This document shows positions 45,101-56,377 of a DNA stretch of 64,000 nucleotides, in pieces. The stretch lies in NCBI GenBank assembly GCA_029532415.1, contig JAQOTA010000047.1, positions 1,860,001-1,924,000 on the forward strand. The letters run 5' to 3'. The notes under the pieces are model-generated. The model saw nothing but the letters and a program-made list of their open reading frames with translations, searched no databases and was not told the origin of the DNA. Each line of letters opens with the position of its first letter. Position 1 is the first letter of the stretch. Origin of the DNA: Marasmius tenuissimus (Eukaryota > Basidiomycota > Agaricomycetes > Agaricales > Marasmiaceae). A program made the position numbers and the translations under genes.

Positions 45101-46734
45101 TCGGAGATTAGCGTTCAATCTATGAGCAGAGGGCGAGTGCTTGGAAGGAGAGGAATCAGCTGCGTTTGTGGAGACTCGAAAAAGATAATTTAATATTCCG
45201 AAGACGTTGGTCACCTCAAGGGCTTAGATAATTGTCGAAGAGGAATGGTGAGTTATCGTATCCGTACAGTGCAAAGGACGCGATGTTTTTGGTAGTCTAT
45301 ACCTACTTTCCAGAATGAGCGACACTTTGCGGGTATCAGTATCTAGAGTTTCAGCAGCCGTGAGCACTCACTGTACTTTTGCTTTCCTACAATGCTGAAT
45401 GTTCGAACGTTCAGCACACGTAGAATGATATTGAAATCGAAGAACTCGATAATCGACTCATATACATAGTCTCACTTAGGCCTCATGCATGACCTGGAGC
45501 GGGTTACATACGCAATGTTCAGCCTTTTCCATCTCCCAAGTCAAGGTGAACATTTTCTCTGCGCGAGAGGGATGTAATATGTTGTCATCCAAGAGCCAGC
45601 GGAAGTTGATATCACTCGTGAGGTCGTGTTGAACGAGTCACGAACGAGTGGAGCACGTAGCTAGATCTTTGCCCAGGTGGAGTACCGAATCGGTGTCAAG
45701 AACAAGTATTGATAGTATCTTACGACGATGGTCGTTCAGATTGATAGATTATCAGCCCGTGGAGGGCAGATGGCTGATGTATTACAACAAGTAGGAGCTA
45801 GCAGCTTGTGCACGGTAATCCCGGGCTTCAACAGCTGCAAAGACGTTGTACTCTCGGTGTTGGAGATCATCGGGAGAAACGATCAGAACGTTGTGGGCGA
45901 ACAGGTGTCAGATATCCTGCGACCCATTAGCTGCTGTGACATATGTTTCTTTCCTCAAGTTCACCGCCAATACGAGACTTGCTTTCGTTCCGAATGGATT
46001 GTTTCCTCAAATATGCAATCGAGATTGGGCTCTGAGTTACTACACAACAAAACTGTGGCTCTTGAATATCCATCCTACGAGGCGAGTACTTGAATACGAC
46101 GTAAGACCCGCTCTACTGTAACTTGAATGCTGATGCCTATTTCATCTCCACACCGGCGGAGATTTATTGACACCGAGTATTCGAGATATCATGATGGTGA
46201 TCCTTAATAGAAGAGACCCTGTCGTGTACATGGTGGTGCAGTCTTCTGAGTCAGTGGCATATTGATGTATGGCGCGCGAGACTTGTTATCATGGTGGAGC
46301 TGTGGAGCTGCGAAGCATAGTGGGCTTCAGCATCGCTAGTGTGTTCAATCCATCCGTGACTATTTTGACCTCTCTTCATATGTATTCGCAATCCTCGAGA
46401 GCGTCCGCAAGCCTAACACACACACATACAGGGAAATCACTACTTCAATCGATATCCTGGAAAAATACTAGGAGTTCGTCCCCGGTCCCAACCTATTGTG
46501 TTTGGACCTCATCACGCTTCGGTGGGCCCTGGTGTATCTCTGTACAGCACCCATCTCTCATTCACCTTCTATGCTCTATCATATCACAATATAGCCCCTA
46601 TAATCCTGATGCGGGTGTAGGTGGGCATGCACGAGTCGTCCCTTATAATGGGGACACCCCATCACCTCACTTTGTCCCTTTCCTTGTCCTCTTTTCCTAT
46701 TCATAAGGAGATAGCATTCGCAGAAACGTCAGTG
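45101..46734. other. No recognisable gene
   Basis: Plus-strand frames at 45728-46093 and 46269-46706 have no motif and no duplicated counterpart. The last 100 bases before 46735 are pyrimidine-rich and probably promoter of the next gene. Confidence 0.4.
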
Positions 46735-48124
46735 ATGTCTACTTTCGCCGCTATCGAAATGGTTCGCGTTCTTACAGGTGCCATATTCTACGGTAATTCC
46801 CTTCTTCATCTCGGTGATCTACGCCCTATTGAGGCTTGTACGTCGATATTCCTTAGGTGCATACCTCATTTTGCTACCATCTGCGATCAGTATCCTCTGG
46901 TATGCTCTCAATCAATACCCGACTAGGTTTGCTTGTTGACTTGTCTTTGTGACTCTCAACTTGCAGTCGACGAGAAGGTAAAAGGAGTGCCAGGCTAAGT
47001 TTGTTGGTGGCCCTCTTGATTATGTTTGCAATATCTTCATTCCAATTTTGGGTCGACGTGCATTTCTGTTTTCGAAGAGTCGCATACGATGATGTTGGGG
47101 AAGGAGCTGGTCGGTTGGGGTCAGCGGAAGGTGTTATGTTGCCACTAGAGGTGAATCTGAGGTCCTACTGATATCCAGAGTCTTTCACCTATCTATTCCC
47201 AGATCCTGGTCGGAGACTCAATTGTTCTGTGGAGGGTCTGGGCCCTCTGCGTATTCGACAGAAAGCCGGTTTACATCTCCATGTCATTCTTACTTGGTAC
47301 CATTAGTAAGAAAGAAAATAGATTCTCCCCACGAATTACTCATGAGGATTTTCCAGTATGCTCTCTGGGATATGTGGGCTGCATCGCACACAACAGCTGG
47401 CTCCCGAGCGACAGTGGCTGGTACGAATATTCCCCTACCTGCAACGCACTCCAAATTTCGGCGTACAGTCTTTCATTTGCCACAAATGTCTCTGGCACCC
47501 TGGCTATTGGCTCTACGATTTGGTACGCATTAGGATTTATCATTTCTGTCTACCTCCATCAGGAAAATTCACGGGTCACTTCCCTAGGTTTCACCGCCGG
47601 GAGACTGGGTCGCTCCTTAATCAGTGGCGACAACGCAGGGCCCGCCCAGAGAAAGTTCTTGTTCTGTTCATTGAGTCTGGCATTGCTTATTCTGTCTTAT
47701 GGGTGATCATTCAAGTTGTTTCATTCTTGGTCACGTATCTTGAACTGACTACTTCCCCTCATGCCATGACTAGATTGCCCAACTAGTCTTGATCTCACCC
47801 GCAACTCCTACTCCTGAGTTCGAGTCATTGACAAGTTGGATGGTTTGGTACACATTCTCCGCCGCTATTCCTCAGCTGGTTGTCAGTCTGATCCGCTCTG
47901 TTAATTTCAACCCGACGACTAACAAATACCTCTCGTAGGGAATATACCCAACTGTGCTGGTGGTACTCGTATATCTCCAATACTCGGTGTGGGACTCAAA
48001 CGGGACCTTGTCAGTCAGTCCAGGCCCACCGACGCATAGTGATCACTGTACTGCGCATATCACAACGGTAGATGCAGGGTCGAGTGGTGTCAGCGAGGAT
48101 TCGTTCGAATCGAAAATGACTTAA
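46735..48124 (+). CDS. Multi-span (seven-TM-like) agaricomycete membrane protein B, 8 exons, 319 aa
   Basis: Paralogue of the gene at 31755-33199. The model join(46735..46792,46857..46899,46967..47150,47203..47305,47357..47522,47588..47702,47774..47878,47939..48124) is continuous, with exons 2 and 4 identical in length to copy A (43 and 103 nt). Conserved segments: VLTGAIFYGAYLILL, LSLLVALLIMFAISSFQFW, LVGDSIVLWRVWALC, ISAYSLSFATNVSGTLAIG, VLVLFIESGIAYSVLW, GIYPTVLVVLVYLQYSVW. The N terminus is 16 residues shorter than in copy A and the loop after the second span 14 residues shorter. A Ser/Thr-rich tail ends at TAA. No damage found. Role unknown. Confidence 0.8.
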
Positions 48125-48513
48125 CCAAGTAGCTTGATGCTGGCCAGGCCCTGAGATTTGCTATTTCATTTACCCTCATGCTTGTTCCTTTTTCTTTGTG
48201 TATATTCGAATGTAACTTGTATTTATTACCCCCCGTTAAGCAAAGTTGAATGCTCTCGACTCCTCCCCTGATTTATCTTCGGGCGTGATTAGAATTAAAG
48301 ACCCAAAAAACCCTGTTCTCACTCGGCTCGGTATTGCCCACGTCGAAGCTCCAGTGCTCAGTCTATCCGACCTGTGGAGTAATCATGATTGAGACGATGA
48401 ACGGACATACCTCTTCACTCGAGAGTCTGCTGGGAACATCAAACGGTACATCAAAATCACTCTCGTGCTCCTCAACAAAAATTAAACTTGGGTAGACAGA
48501 CCGTACAGTTTCA

Positions 48514-49418
48514 GATACGATGGAGATGTGTATCTCTTGAGGGCTCTGACAGAAGTATACAGACGAGAGGAAGGAGCGCTTCCAGTAGAACTACGGGAAG
48601 ACATAGAAAGACTTCTAGGAATTCAGGTGGGGAATATCACTAGTCACCCATGGTTCCCCGTCGTTATTGATGTCCTCATTTACTCAAAGTACAACGCTAT
48701 ACGAGATTTAGCAACTTCAGGGAACAACGTGTATGGTCGCAACTGGGCGGGTCCCCGGCCAACACAAGTGGCTTTCAAGTTCAAGGTATATAACCAACCT
48801 GCTGCCGCTCAAATATTGGTTCATGGAGTCGGCATCTTCAATGGCTTCAGTGACATGTCGCCCCCACCCAAACCCTCCGTCACGGTTTCTCACCAGTCAT
48901 CCCCTGCAGTGATTGCGGGAGCAACGGTCGGTTCTGTTGCATTTCTATTATTGCTGGTACTCACTAGCTTCTGTGCGGTACGCCGATGGGGCCATAACTC
49001 TCGAACGCCCTCACCAGCCAGAGGCAACTCTATGGTTCAAGTATTGGAGCCATTCATCGTTACCACATCCGAGAAAGGGACGGCCTTTTCCAATAAGTAT
49101 CCAACTCCCGAGTCTCACGCCGACGTGGTGTTACCAGAGGCCCGCCTCAGGCCACTCAGACGATACATATCAGTACCCCCCATGTTAAGAGAGGACGCAG
49201 AACCGTCGATCATGCATTGTGAGACTAACGCCTCGCCCATTATCAGAATCAACACCGGCGTTGGGGTTACGGGCTATAGTGAGGGCGCTGTAGAGGATAT
49301 GGAGACGCCCCTCACGGTTCGTGATATAGTCCGTATGTTGAATCAACAGATTTTGCAGCACGACGGGTTGGAGGGTCCGCCCGACTATCGCAGCGATCTT
49401 GGGGAGCCTCTTCAGTGA
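48514..49418 (+). pseudogene. GH76-like copy 2, 5'-truncated
   Basis: Matches only the 3' part of the gene at 7593-9992: DGDVYLLRALTEVYRR, then an intron ending TACTCAAAG before YNAIRDLATSGNNVYGR, NWAGPRPTQVAFKF, a membrane span (IAGATVGSVAFLLLLVLTSF) and a tail ending PPDYRSDLG. The signal peptide and the first seven or so exons are absent; the 380 bases upstream, back to the membrane protein gene ending at 48124, show no trace of them. The remaining frame is open from 48528, so the piece decayed little after truncation. It lies 390 bases behind membrane protein gene B. Confidence 0.7.
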
Positions 49419-50482
49419 GTGTAGGATACAGTTTGATGAATAAGGGATGCCGAAGTATTGTCGCGTTTTTCTCCTTCATTTTGAACTTGGCCTCGTTGTT
49501 TTCGGATCTGTACTTTTTCAGCATGTGGTATAAATTTTGCTTTTACTTCCCTTTGATTAGAGTTGAGTGCTCTTGGCCCTTTCTTGATGTTCTCTTGTGC
49601 GAGCAACCTACGGAGTCTAAAACTCCGTCCAGAAAGATGTATTGCTAGTTTCTGCTCACTTGGAGCCATAAGGCAACTCGGTGGGACCCACAAAAGAGCT
49701 CATATTGACTATAGTTGACTAGTTATTTATGACTTCTGCGCAGAGCGAGGAAAAATGAACCTCACAATACGGAAGCCGGTATGAAGTCGATAATTTTTGA
49801 GCTACCATGGGCCATATCAGTCGAGGGTGGGTGTATTTCTGAGCTATATAGACTAGAAATTAAATCTTTATGCCAATTTGCTGTGGTACTAGACTGCCTG
49901 AAGTGGTAAGTAAAAATCAGCGATTCGCGAGAGGCATGGTGGTTTCTGATCGACTCGTGAAGTGGGCGCTTATCTTGCCGCCGGCGATATTCCCAGACGC
50001 CGGCCCCCCGGCCCTAAGCGCGGCAAACCTCTCTCGAGTGTCTCCCTCTTGTTCCCGACTCACCCGGTCTTGACCCATCCAACTCTATTTAGAGAGCCAT
50101 ATACATCTTTTCTTCGTCATTTTTCGTTCGAATCTATACGTCTGCTCATCTAGCAGGTAAAGCGATGCAACTATAGCGACGTTGATCATTGGTACGATTC
50201 ATGCTATATTTTTTTTCGATGTTTGGCTGATAACATACCGATTGATTGAGGACCAAGTAGACCTTTGACCCTCGAGTCTGGATGATCAATTTTTCCGAAA
50301 AACGGCTGAGTCGAAGCCAGCGCCTAGACGAATGAGAGGTCGAGGAGACTGGATGTAGGAATACGGCCGTGGACGAGCGAGGTACGTGTCTACGACAATT
50401 GAGGGCTTGTCAAGTGCTGATCATAATATGTCCTGACATCATCTTTCAGAAGTTTTACATTTAGCAACCCAGCTCGACTATC
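49419..50482. other. No recognisable gene
   Basis: Plus-strand frames at 49870-50073 and 49962-50153 overlap and lack motifs. A CTCTATTTAGAGAGCC stretch near 50079 could be a core promoter but has no gene attached. Nothing else seen. Confidence 0.35.
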
Positions 50483-50490
50483 GTAACGCT
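50483..50490. repeat. Left target-site duplication of 559-bp MITE
   Basis: GTAACGCT, repeated exactly at 51050-51057. Confidence 0.88.
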
Positions 50491-51049
50491 CAAGGGGTGT
50501 CACCCGGGCATCTCGGTCATATTATGGGTAGGGGGGGGAGGGGGGGTCCCCGAGCCCTTAAGTTCAAAAAGTAACCCCCCCCCTTGAGTGGACCTTGGGG
50601 GGTCTGGAGAGTCCTTACAAGACATTTTGACGCTCATTTAGGGTGCTCGGGGGCTAGAGGATGAAGTAGATGGCCAACACGGCGGCACAGCCCAAACTTG
50701 TTTGTTTTTTGTCCCAAAATCCGGTGTGAACTGTACAGGTCGCCAAAATTGGAAGGTCTCTGGAGTCTGGAGTCCAGGTTTCGGTCCTTCCTATCGGACA
50801 CATAACTTCCTCAAGCAAACCACTTGAGTCCTACCGTATTCAGAGGCTCTCAATACTTCCTAAGTAACATCAGCACCAACTTAGACCGGAAAATACATTG
50901 TCGGGACGTGTTTGATAGTTGAGATGGGCATGTGACTGTGAGAATCACCTTCCCAAAATGGTAGGAGGGAGGGGGGAGGGGGGGTCCCAAAGGGCCTTAA
51001 GATCGTATGGGAAGATCATATATAAAATTTTTTTTGGTGACACCCCTTG
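50491..51049. mobile_element. 559-bp hAT-type MITE with G-rich subterminal tracts
   Basis: The ends are inverted repeats CAAGGGGTGTCACC (50491-50504) and GGTGACACCCCTTG (51036-51049), bounded by a perfect 8-bp duplication GTAACGCT. The 8-bp duplication and the CAAGG start fit hAT. No coding capacity. It contains two similar direct-repeat G tracts (50526-50546 and 50963-50984), each followed by GGTCCC and CTTAAG, and a run of nine C at about 50576. The autonomous partner is not visible in this window. Confidence 0.88.
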
Positions 51050-51057
51050 GTAACGCT
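51050..51057. repeat. Right target-site duplication of 559-bp MITE
   Basis: GTAACGCT, identical to 50483-50490. Confidence 0.88.
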
Positions 51058-51069
51058 TGGCTCCAGCGA

Positions 51070-51670
51070 TAGTGATGTCAGGGCAGGGCACTTGCCCTGG
51101 AACCCTGCCTTGCCTCGCCCGGGGCTGGCTTGCCCTATCCTGCCCTGAGTGAGGGCAGAGAGGGCGGAGGGCAAGGACAAGGATTTTGGATTGCCCTCGC
51201 CCGGGGCAGCTGCCCGGAGCAACTTGTCTCGAGAGAGCAGCCAGATGTGCCCACCAGTGGGCCACCAATACTTTCCTCATGCTACCAGCAGCTGCTGAAT
51301 TAAACAGTAAATAGCAGTCTTTTGGAATTCCTGATATTCAGCAGCTTTAATTAGCCTCTGCCAGTAGCTATTATGCACTCACCCATACTAAGTGTAGTTT
51401 AAAAAGGTGTTGTGAAGCCCGATGGTCAGTCAATGTGTTCTTTTTCAGCCAAAGATAGTTACTGACCACTGTCAATTAGCATTAGTGCTAATGTTATGGG
51501 TATATAAGGGGGCATTCTCACTTGCAGGTCTGCCTGGGGCAAAGCCCTGCCCACCCCAGGGCAGGGCATAGTAGGGCAGAAGGCGAGGACACAGATTTTG
51601 GGTTGCCCTTGCCCTGGAAAACCCTGCCCTACCCCAGGGCTCGCTGCCCTGCGCTGCCCTGACATCACTA
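51070..51670. mobile_element. 601-bp hAT-type MITE with GGGCAG-rich ends
   Basis: The ends are perfect 17-bp inverted repeats TAGTGATGTCAGGGCAG (51070-51086 and 51654-51670), flanked by TCCAGCGA (51062-51069) and TCCAGCAA (51671-51678), an 8-bp target duplication with one mismatch. TAGTG fits the hAT end consensus. Subterminal regions of about 120 bp on each side are dense in GGGCAG/CTGCCC in both orientations, and GATTTTGG(A/G)TTGCCCT occurs as a direct repeat at both sides. The AT-richer middle holds the palindrome ATTAGCATTAGTGCTAAT. No coding capacity. It lies 12 bp from the right duplication of the preceding MITE. Confidence 0.85.
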
Positions 51671-51678
51671 TCCAGCAA

Positions 51679-54600
51679 GCGCAACCCACTCGGGATCATG
51701 TCGCTGTTGCATGGGGTTGTGATGAAGCTGTTGATTGCGGGCTATTGGCGAAGATTGGGGAAGAGGCTACAGGGTCAGGGTCAAAGCTTGAAGTGAAGCA
51801 GAAGAACCGATGCCGCTGAGAGAAAATGGTCAACTGGATTCGCTCCATACACCCACGATGCCCGGGATCCAACATCGTGCTATCCCCAGAAACGCTACTC
51901 CTAACACCCTCGAGCTTCGACTACGGCCATTGTGAAGCAAGAAGAAGGATTAAACGCCGAAAAAACATGTTATAGGACGTAGAAGGCCATGGAGATGAGT
52001 CTTGACATTCCCACTCCAGATACTCGACATCGGTGGATTATATTACATAATCTCGAACGAGGGCGGCCTACATTCTCCCTCCCCCCACGTTGATGACGGT
52101 CAAACCAGGAAACCCTGATACATCTTCGACTCCACCCATCTCTCCAGAGAAGGGAGATTCATCAGGCCGATGTATCTGCCGCTCTGATTGAAGATGCTCG
52201 AATAGATATGACGGAATTGCCATTGTCGCAGTCCTCAATACCCCACCTACGCTTCTTCCTCCAGCGGCTCGGCCCCCCTCCACTTCTTTCAACAAAACCA
52301 ATATCAATAATCGGCCCCACCTTCTACGGGTCTATCGTCCTCTCCATGCCAGCGAGACTTCATCCTCCCACTCGCTTCGCATCTGGTGGCTCTCTTGAGA
52401 ACCAAGAGACAGGTGCGGTGGGTTGATAGCAAATGAAATTCCAAGGTTGGGCTGAGACAACGAGTATACCTACCTAGGAGGCTAAGACCGATAGAGGATG
52501 CTGAGGTGGCAGGGCTGGTCGTCTTTCTGGAGGGATGGAAGGGTAGAGAGGTAGAAAGCAACGCCTTCGATGAGTAAACCGCGTCGATAGTCAGCCAGGA
52601 GAACGAATCGCGTCTCATCTCATTTACCTTTGCCATCCCACTTCTTCGTTTTACAATCCGATATTCCGATATTCCAACTATTGGATACTCTACCCATGTA
52701 CTATACGGTCGATCCCAGGTCAAATCCAACCATGGCAAGAGGAGGGCCTATTCGCAGCTCACGAAGTCGCCTAACGTAGCACTTATGATCATTTTACTTG
52801 TAGTTTCTTCCTTTCGTGCCACTCGTACCGATCCTCTGCCTTTTAGACATCGATTCTTACTCATCACAACTCGCAACCTTTTCGCAATTGATATTTCGAT
52901 ATTGAATGGACAAAAAATCGAGCACGCCGTTCTAGTCTTTCAGGAGTGTGGGCACGCTCAGCGCTGTCACCATAGTCTGTGATACGAGGCTACGTTCCAT
53001 CTTTTTTCTTTCGACTATCGACCCATGGTAATCCCAGTGTTGATCCGAGGTGTATCAAGCAACGAACAGCAAGTGGAGCTCAAGTATCCACTGGCTCGAA
53101 GAAATCTGAGTCAAGCTTCAAGATCCTTGGTAGATCACTTCCACTGACTCGAACCGTTGTCGCACGGCTTTTATTAGCAGCAAAATGCAGGTCCTTCATT
53201 GAGTTCCAGGACGCCAAGGAAGCCGAGTTTGAGAGGCTTCGTCTTCGACCACGCCGATTCCACAGCCATCCGCGCGGAGTCATTGCAAACGACGTTTTCA
53301 CTGATTCCAACGTACCTCAAACTCCACCCTCACTCAGTTACGTCCGGGTTCTCTGCTCCCAAACTGTGGGTGGTACGGACACACAGTCTCTTGGCTCAAA
53401 TGAATAAATTGTCCTTGACAGGTCTCTTCAAAACTCACGGAGTGTGCAGACCCACGGCTACTACGTCACTGGCAATTGAGAACTGACCATCACCCAATCA
53501 TATAGCGGAAGTGGTAGGCCACTTTCCGTCGATAAATGCCGACCTCGACTCCTTACTGGTGCATATATTCCGGACATTGGCCATTGAAGATCCAAAACGA
53601 CATATTCATGCAAGTCTCACGCTTAAATTACGCTGCCATCCTATTGTATTCAGTATTTCCCGCATCAGACTTGAATCTATTGCACCTCATCTTTTCTGAG
53701 CGTCCACTACCTGGGCGGATCAATTCATCGGACGTCAGAGGTAAAGCGGTCAAGACTGAAACGCGATATCCCGAGTTTAAGCTCACGTTCGAGCTTCTAT
53801 CCGGTGTCGTGTCGTCTGATGCGTATCGCCTATCTGTCAAGAGCTAGGGTTCTTGAAAAACTGAACTCCAGTCTTTCCACTGGTTCTGAAGTCGTCCGAT
53901 TCTGACTTGCGGTGAAGATACAAAAGACAGGTTAAGCACTGATAATCTCTGTCAGTCAAGCATTTCATGTCTCGCACGCAACTCGCCGAGTTATGTTTGT
54001 AAGCCCCCCCAGCCGAGAGGATTGACCGGGATCCCTGGAAGGTCGGAGATGACCTACGAGTTTTATCTCGCCTCGGGCTCCTAGGATGGCTACTGGACCA
54101 CTGCAGGCAGTCAGGAGAATTATAGTGTCGGTCTATTTCTGTGTGTGTTCAATGAGCTGCCTGACGGTCGTGTTGCTCACGGAAACTCGATAGGCGCCAG
54201 ACACCCACACTCATAGATCAGAAGCTAGTGCTGTAGTTGTTTGTGCCGCGCTGTTGAGGCTCTTTACTTGGGGCAACAAGAAATGATGCCGTCGGGAACT
54301 ATGTATATCTTGAAGAGTAGTGTCGGTGTACGATAGAGCACAGCGAGAAGGAGCATTCGGGCTTCACGGGTAACCGGTGAGCTGCAACTCGTACCAACGA
54401 ACCGATGGATTTCGTTTCATATTTTGATCCTATGGTCGTCTCTACACACATGGACAAAACCGTTAGGCAAGACTAACGAGCTCTTCAAACGGGCTCGAGG
54501 GAGCGACTCGTACATCTTTCATCCAAATTTCGTAAATCCAGTGGCAATGTGGCCTCAATGAATCAATCGCCTCTTGATCGTGAGTGGATTAATTATCCTC

Positions 54601-54820
54601 GGGAGCAGCCTGGAACTAAAGTTGGATGGAGTTAATTCTGCTTCTCGAATGGGATCAAATGTAGATTGACCCACCGCGGTGAGCAGATTGATCTGGCTTT
54701 GTGAGTGATACGGCCCATCGATTTGAGGCGGTTGAACGCTGCTCTGCGAAAAACACGAGATCCAACGGGTCTAATTCGGGTTAACTCACTCCGATGTTGT
54801 GACATTGTTTAGATTAACCA
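51679..54820. other. No recognisable gene; several unassigned frames
   Basis: Plus-strand frames at 52979-53407, 53199-53486 and 53536-53847 and the minus-strand frame 52738-52304 are open but carry no motif, no duplicated counterpart and no clear splice partners. 53700-53845 (KTETRYPEFKLTFELLSG) looks the most protein-like. I can support no gene call here. Confidence 0.35.
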
Positions 54821-54827
54821 AAATATA

Positions 54828-55458
54828 CAGTCAATTGGCCGTCCTTGTGACAGTCGGACTCCTTGAGACACGGCCTATATATTGCTTCTACCACTCTATC
54901 CTACCTCATTCTTGCGTACGATAAGGTTCTAAATCATGGAAACATGTTCAAAGAGTATGCCAGCAATTTTTTAGGTACACCCAACATGTCTATGACACTC
55001 AGTGAAGGAAATGTATGTTTTGATGAGACATGCAAAATTCTCGGGTTAGCTTTCCTGGCCTCTCATAATTATGCTGGGCTCAAAAATATCTCTGGCATCC
55101 TCAATCTGGTCTATATCATAAATACTATCCACTTCCCGAGGGCCTGCAGTGGGATAGAGCGACCACAAAAATCATTTACAGGATTTGATGTCTCAAAGCG
55201 TGACACGCGCGCACATTTGACACGCCAAATGAGACAGTGTCACATCTGTCTCAAGGAGTCCAATGGCGTGACATCCGACTCCTCTCAAGATTTTACTTAT
55301 TTTACACTACTTCGCCCAACGGTTGGTATTCAAATGTGGTGTACAGGTGGATTATATGTCTAGCATCAAGGGAAAAATAATTTATGTGTGAAATTTTGGG
55401 TTGTTCGACTATGGGACACAAAATTCTATCTTTTGTCTCACGGACGGCCAATTGACTG
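54828..55458. mobile_element. 631-bp Tc1/mariner-type non-autonomous element
   Basis: The ends are perfect 17-bp inverted repeats CAGTCAATTGGCCGTCC (54828-54844 and 55442-55458), flanked on both sides by TA (54826-54827, 55459-55460). CAGT ends with a TA duplication are typical of Tc1/mariner. Short motifs TGTGACA, TGAGACA and TGTCTCA recur inside, including an inverted pair GGACTCCTTGAGACA (54855-54869) and TGTCTCAAGGAGTCC (about 55248-55262). The interior holds a 166-codon open frame described separately, but no transposase signature. Confidence 0.85.
54863..55363 (+). CDS. Unrecognised 166-codon frame inside the mariner-type element
   Basis: This frame fills most of the element, beginning 35 bases inside the left end. 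Composition is protein-like, with hydrophobic stretches (LSYLILAYDKVL, ISGILNLVYIINTI) and a Cys-rich later part (CHICLKESNG, IQMWCTGG). It lacks the DDE/D catalytic layout and helix-turn-helix of mariner transposases and is half their length. It may be chance, a captured host fragment, or a decayed gene. Confidence 0.25.
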   Translation: MRHGLYIASTTLSYLILAYDKVLNHGNMFKEYASNFLGTPNMSMTLSEGNVCFDETCKILGLAFLASHNYAGLKNISGILNLVYIINTIHFPRACSGIERPQKSFTGFDVSKRDTRAHLTRQMRQCHICLKESNGVTSDSSQDFTYFTLLRPTVGIQMWCTGGLYV

Positions 55459-55959
55459 TATACAACAGCAGTTCAAGACGCTGGATCTAGTGACTGGGTC
55501 ATTGCTCTCCCGTTACTCCAAGCAATCCACCCAAACACCGACATGTCCATTGCATTTCACACACCAACAGGTTTACATTTCGATATGCGAATGTGGATAT
55601 CAACTCCTTGTCTTGCAGCTACCTATTTTCTCCCATAGCTGGAGGCAGATAGTGTGGCGTGATCATCGGGGAGTTTGAGGTTTTGTGGGTGCTCAAGCAC
55701 TCACTGTACAAACTCTGAAGCTTCACATACATACCCAGGTATGTTCGATCCCTCCTTTGCGTGCTCTCGGAGTATATATAAAAAACACGCATCAAAACGG
55801 GAAGTTTGGAAGACATAATGATAGAAATCATGACTTGGATGAGAGGGTTTCATAGTTATCAATTGACCTCTTAATTTCGGTGATTACGCCAATCCGGCAG
55901 GTCCCCTACATTGATTGAACTGTCACATCAGGAAAACCGTGATAGTCAATTTCATTCAG

Positions 55960-56185
55960 ACAAGTGGAAGAATTATTAGTATAACTGATAATTATGCAAA
56001 TTATGGTTATTACACATGTCCCCTGATAGCGGTTGCATAATTTTGCGATAATTCGGCATACTTTCTGAACAGATTATTCACCGAATCCTCAAAGGTTCTG
56101 CAACAATTTCCCGGGGGTTTCGCCTGTAAAGCCAATGCATAATTATCATGTCTTCACGCAGTATGCAAATTAATGAAGTCAAAAT
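55960..56185. repeat. AT-rich cluster of TGCATAATT / AATTATGCA motifs
   Basis: ATAATTATGCAAATTATGG, GCGGTTGCATAATTTTGC, CAATGCATAATTATC and GTATGCAAATTAATG occur within about 220 bases, in both orientations. The pattern resembles transposon subterminal repeats, but I found no flanking inverted repeat pair or target duplication. Confidence 0.4.
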
Positions 56186-56377
56186 CCTCTAGTATTCATG
56201 GGGACTGTCTACTACATTATAGACTACTACCATGATAAACACTACGCTATATAATGCTTGCTATTCAGTACTTACTTGTTCTCTGCTCTGCATCCTGCAC
56301 GGCGGGCCTCCTGAACCCTTGTGTCGAGGGATGGTCAATCTGCGAGGTTGTAGCAAGCAAGATAACAGTGCCAATAA

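Noticed and set aside
47281..47706. Plus-strand frame of 141 codons in membrane protein gene B as an independent gene
   Set aside because: It reads through two introns in the wrong phase; the 8-exon model matches paralogue A in every conserved segment.
50571..50990. Telomeric or microsatellite sequence from the G/C runs
   Set aside because: The runs lie within a defined MITE with inverted repeats and target duplication and are not tandem TTAGGG-type repeats.
54863..55363. Mariner transposase gene
   Set aside because: The frame is half the needed length and has no helix-turn-helix or DDE/D residues in order.
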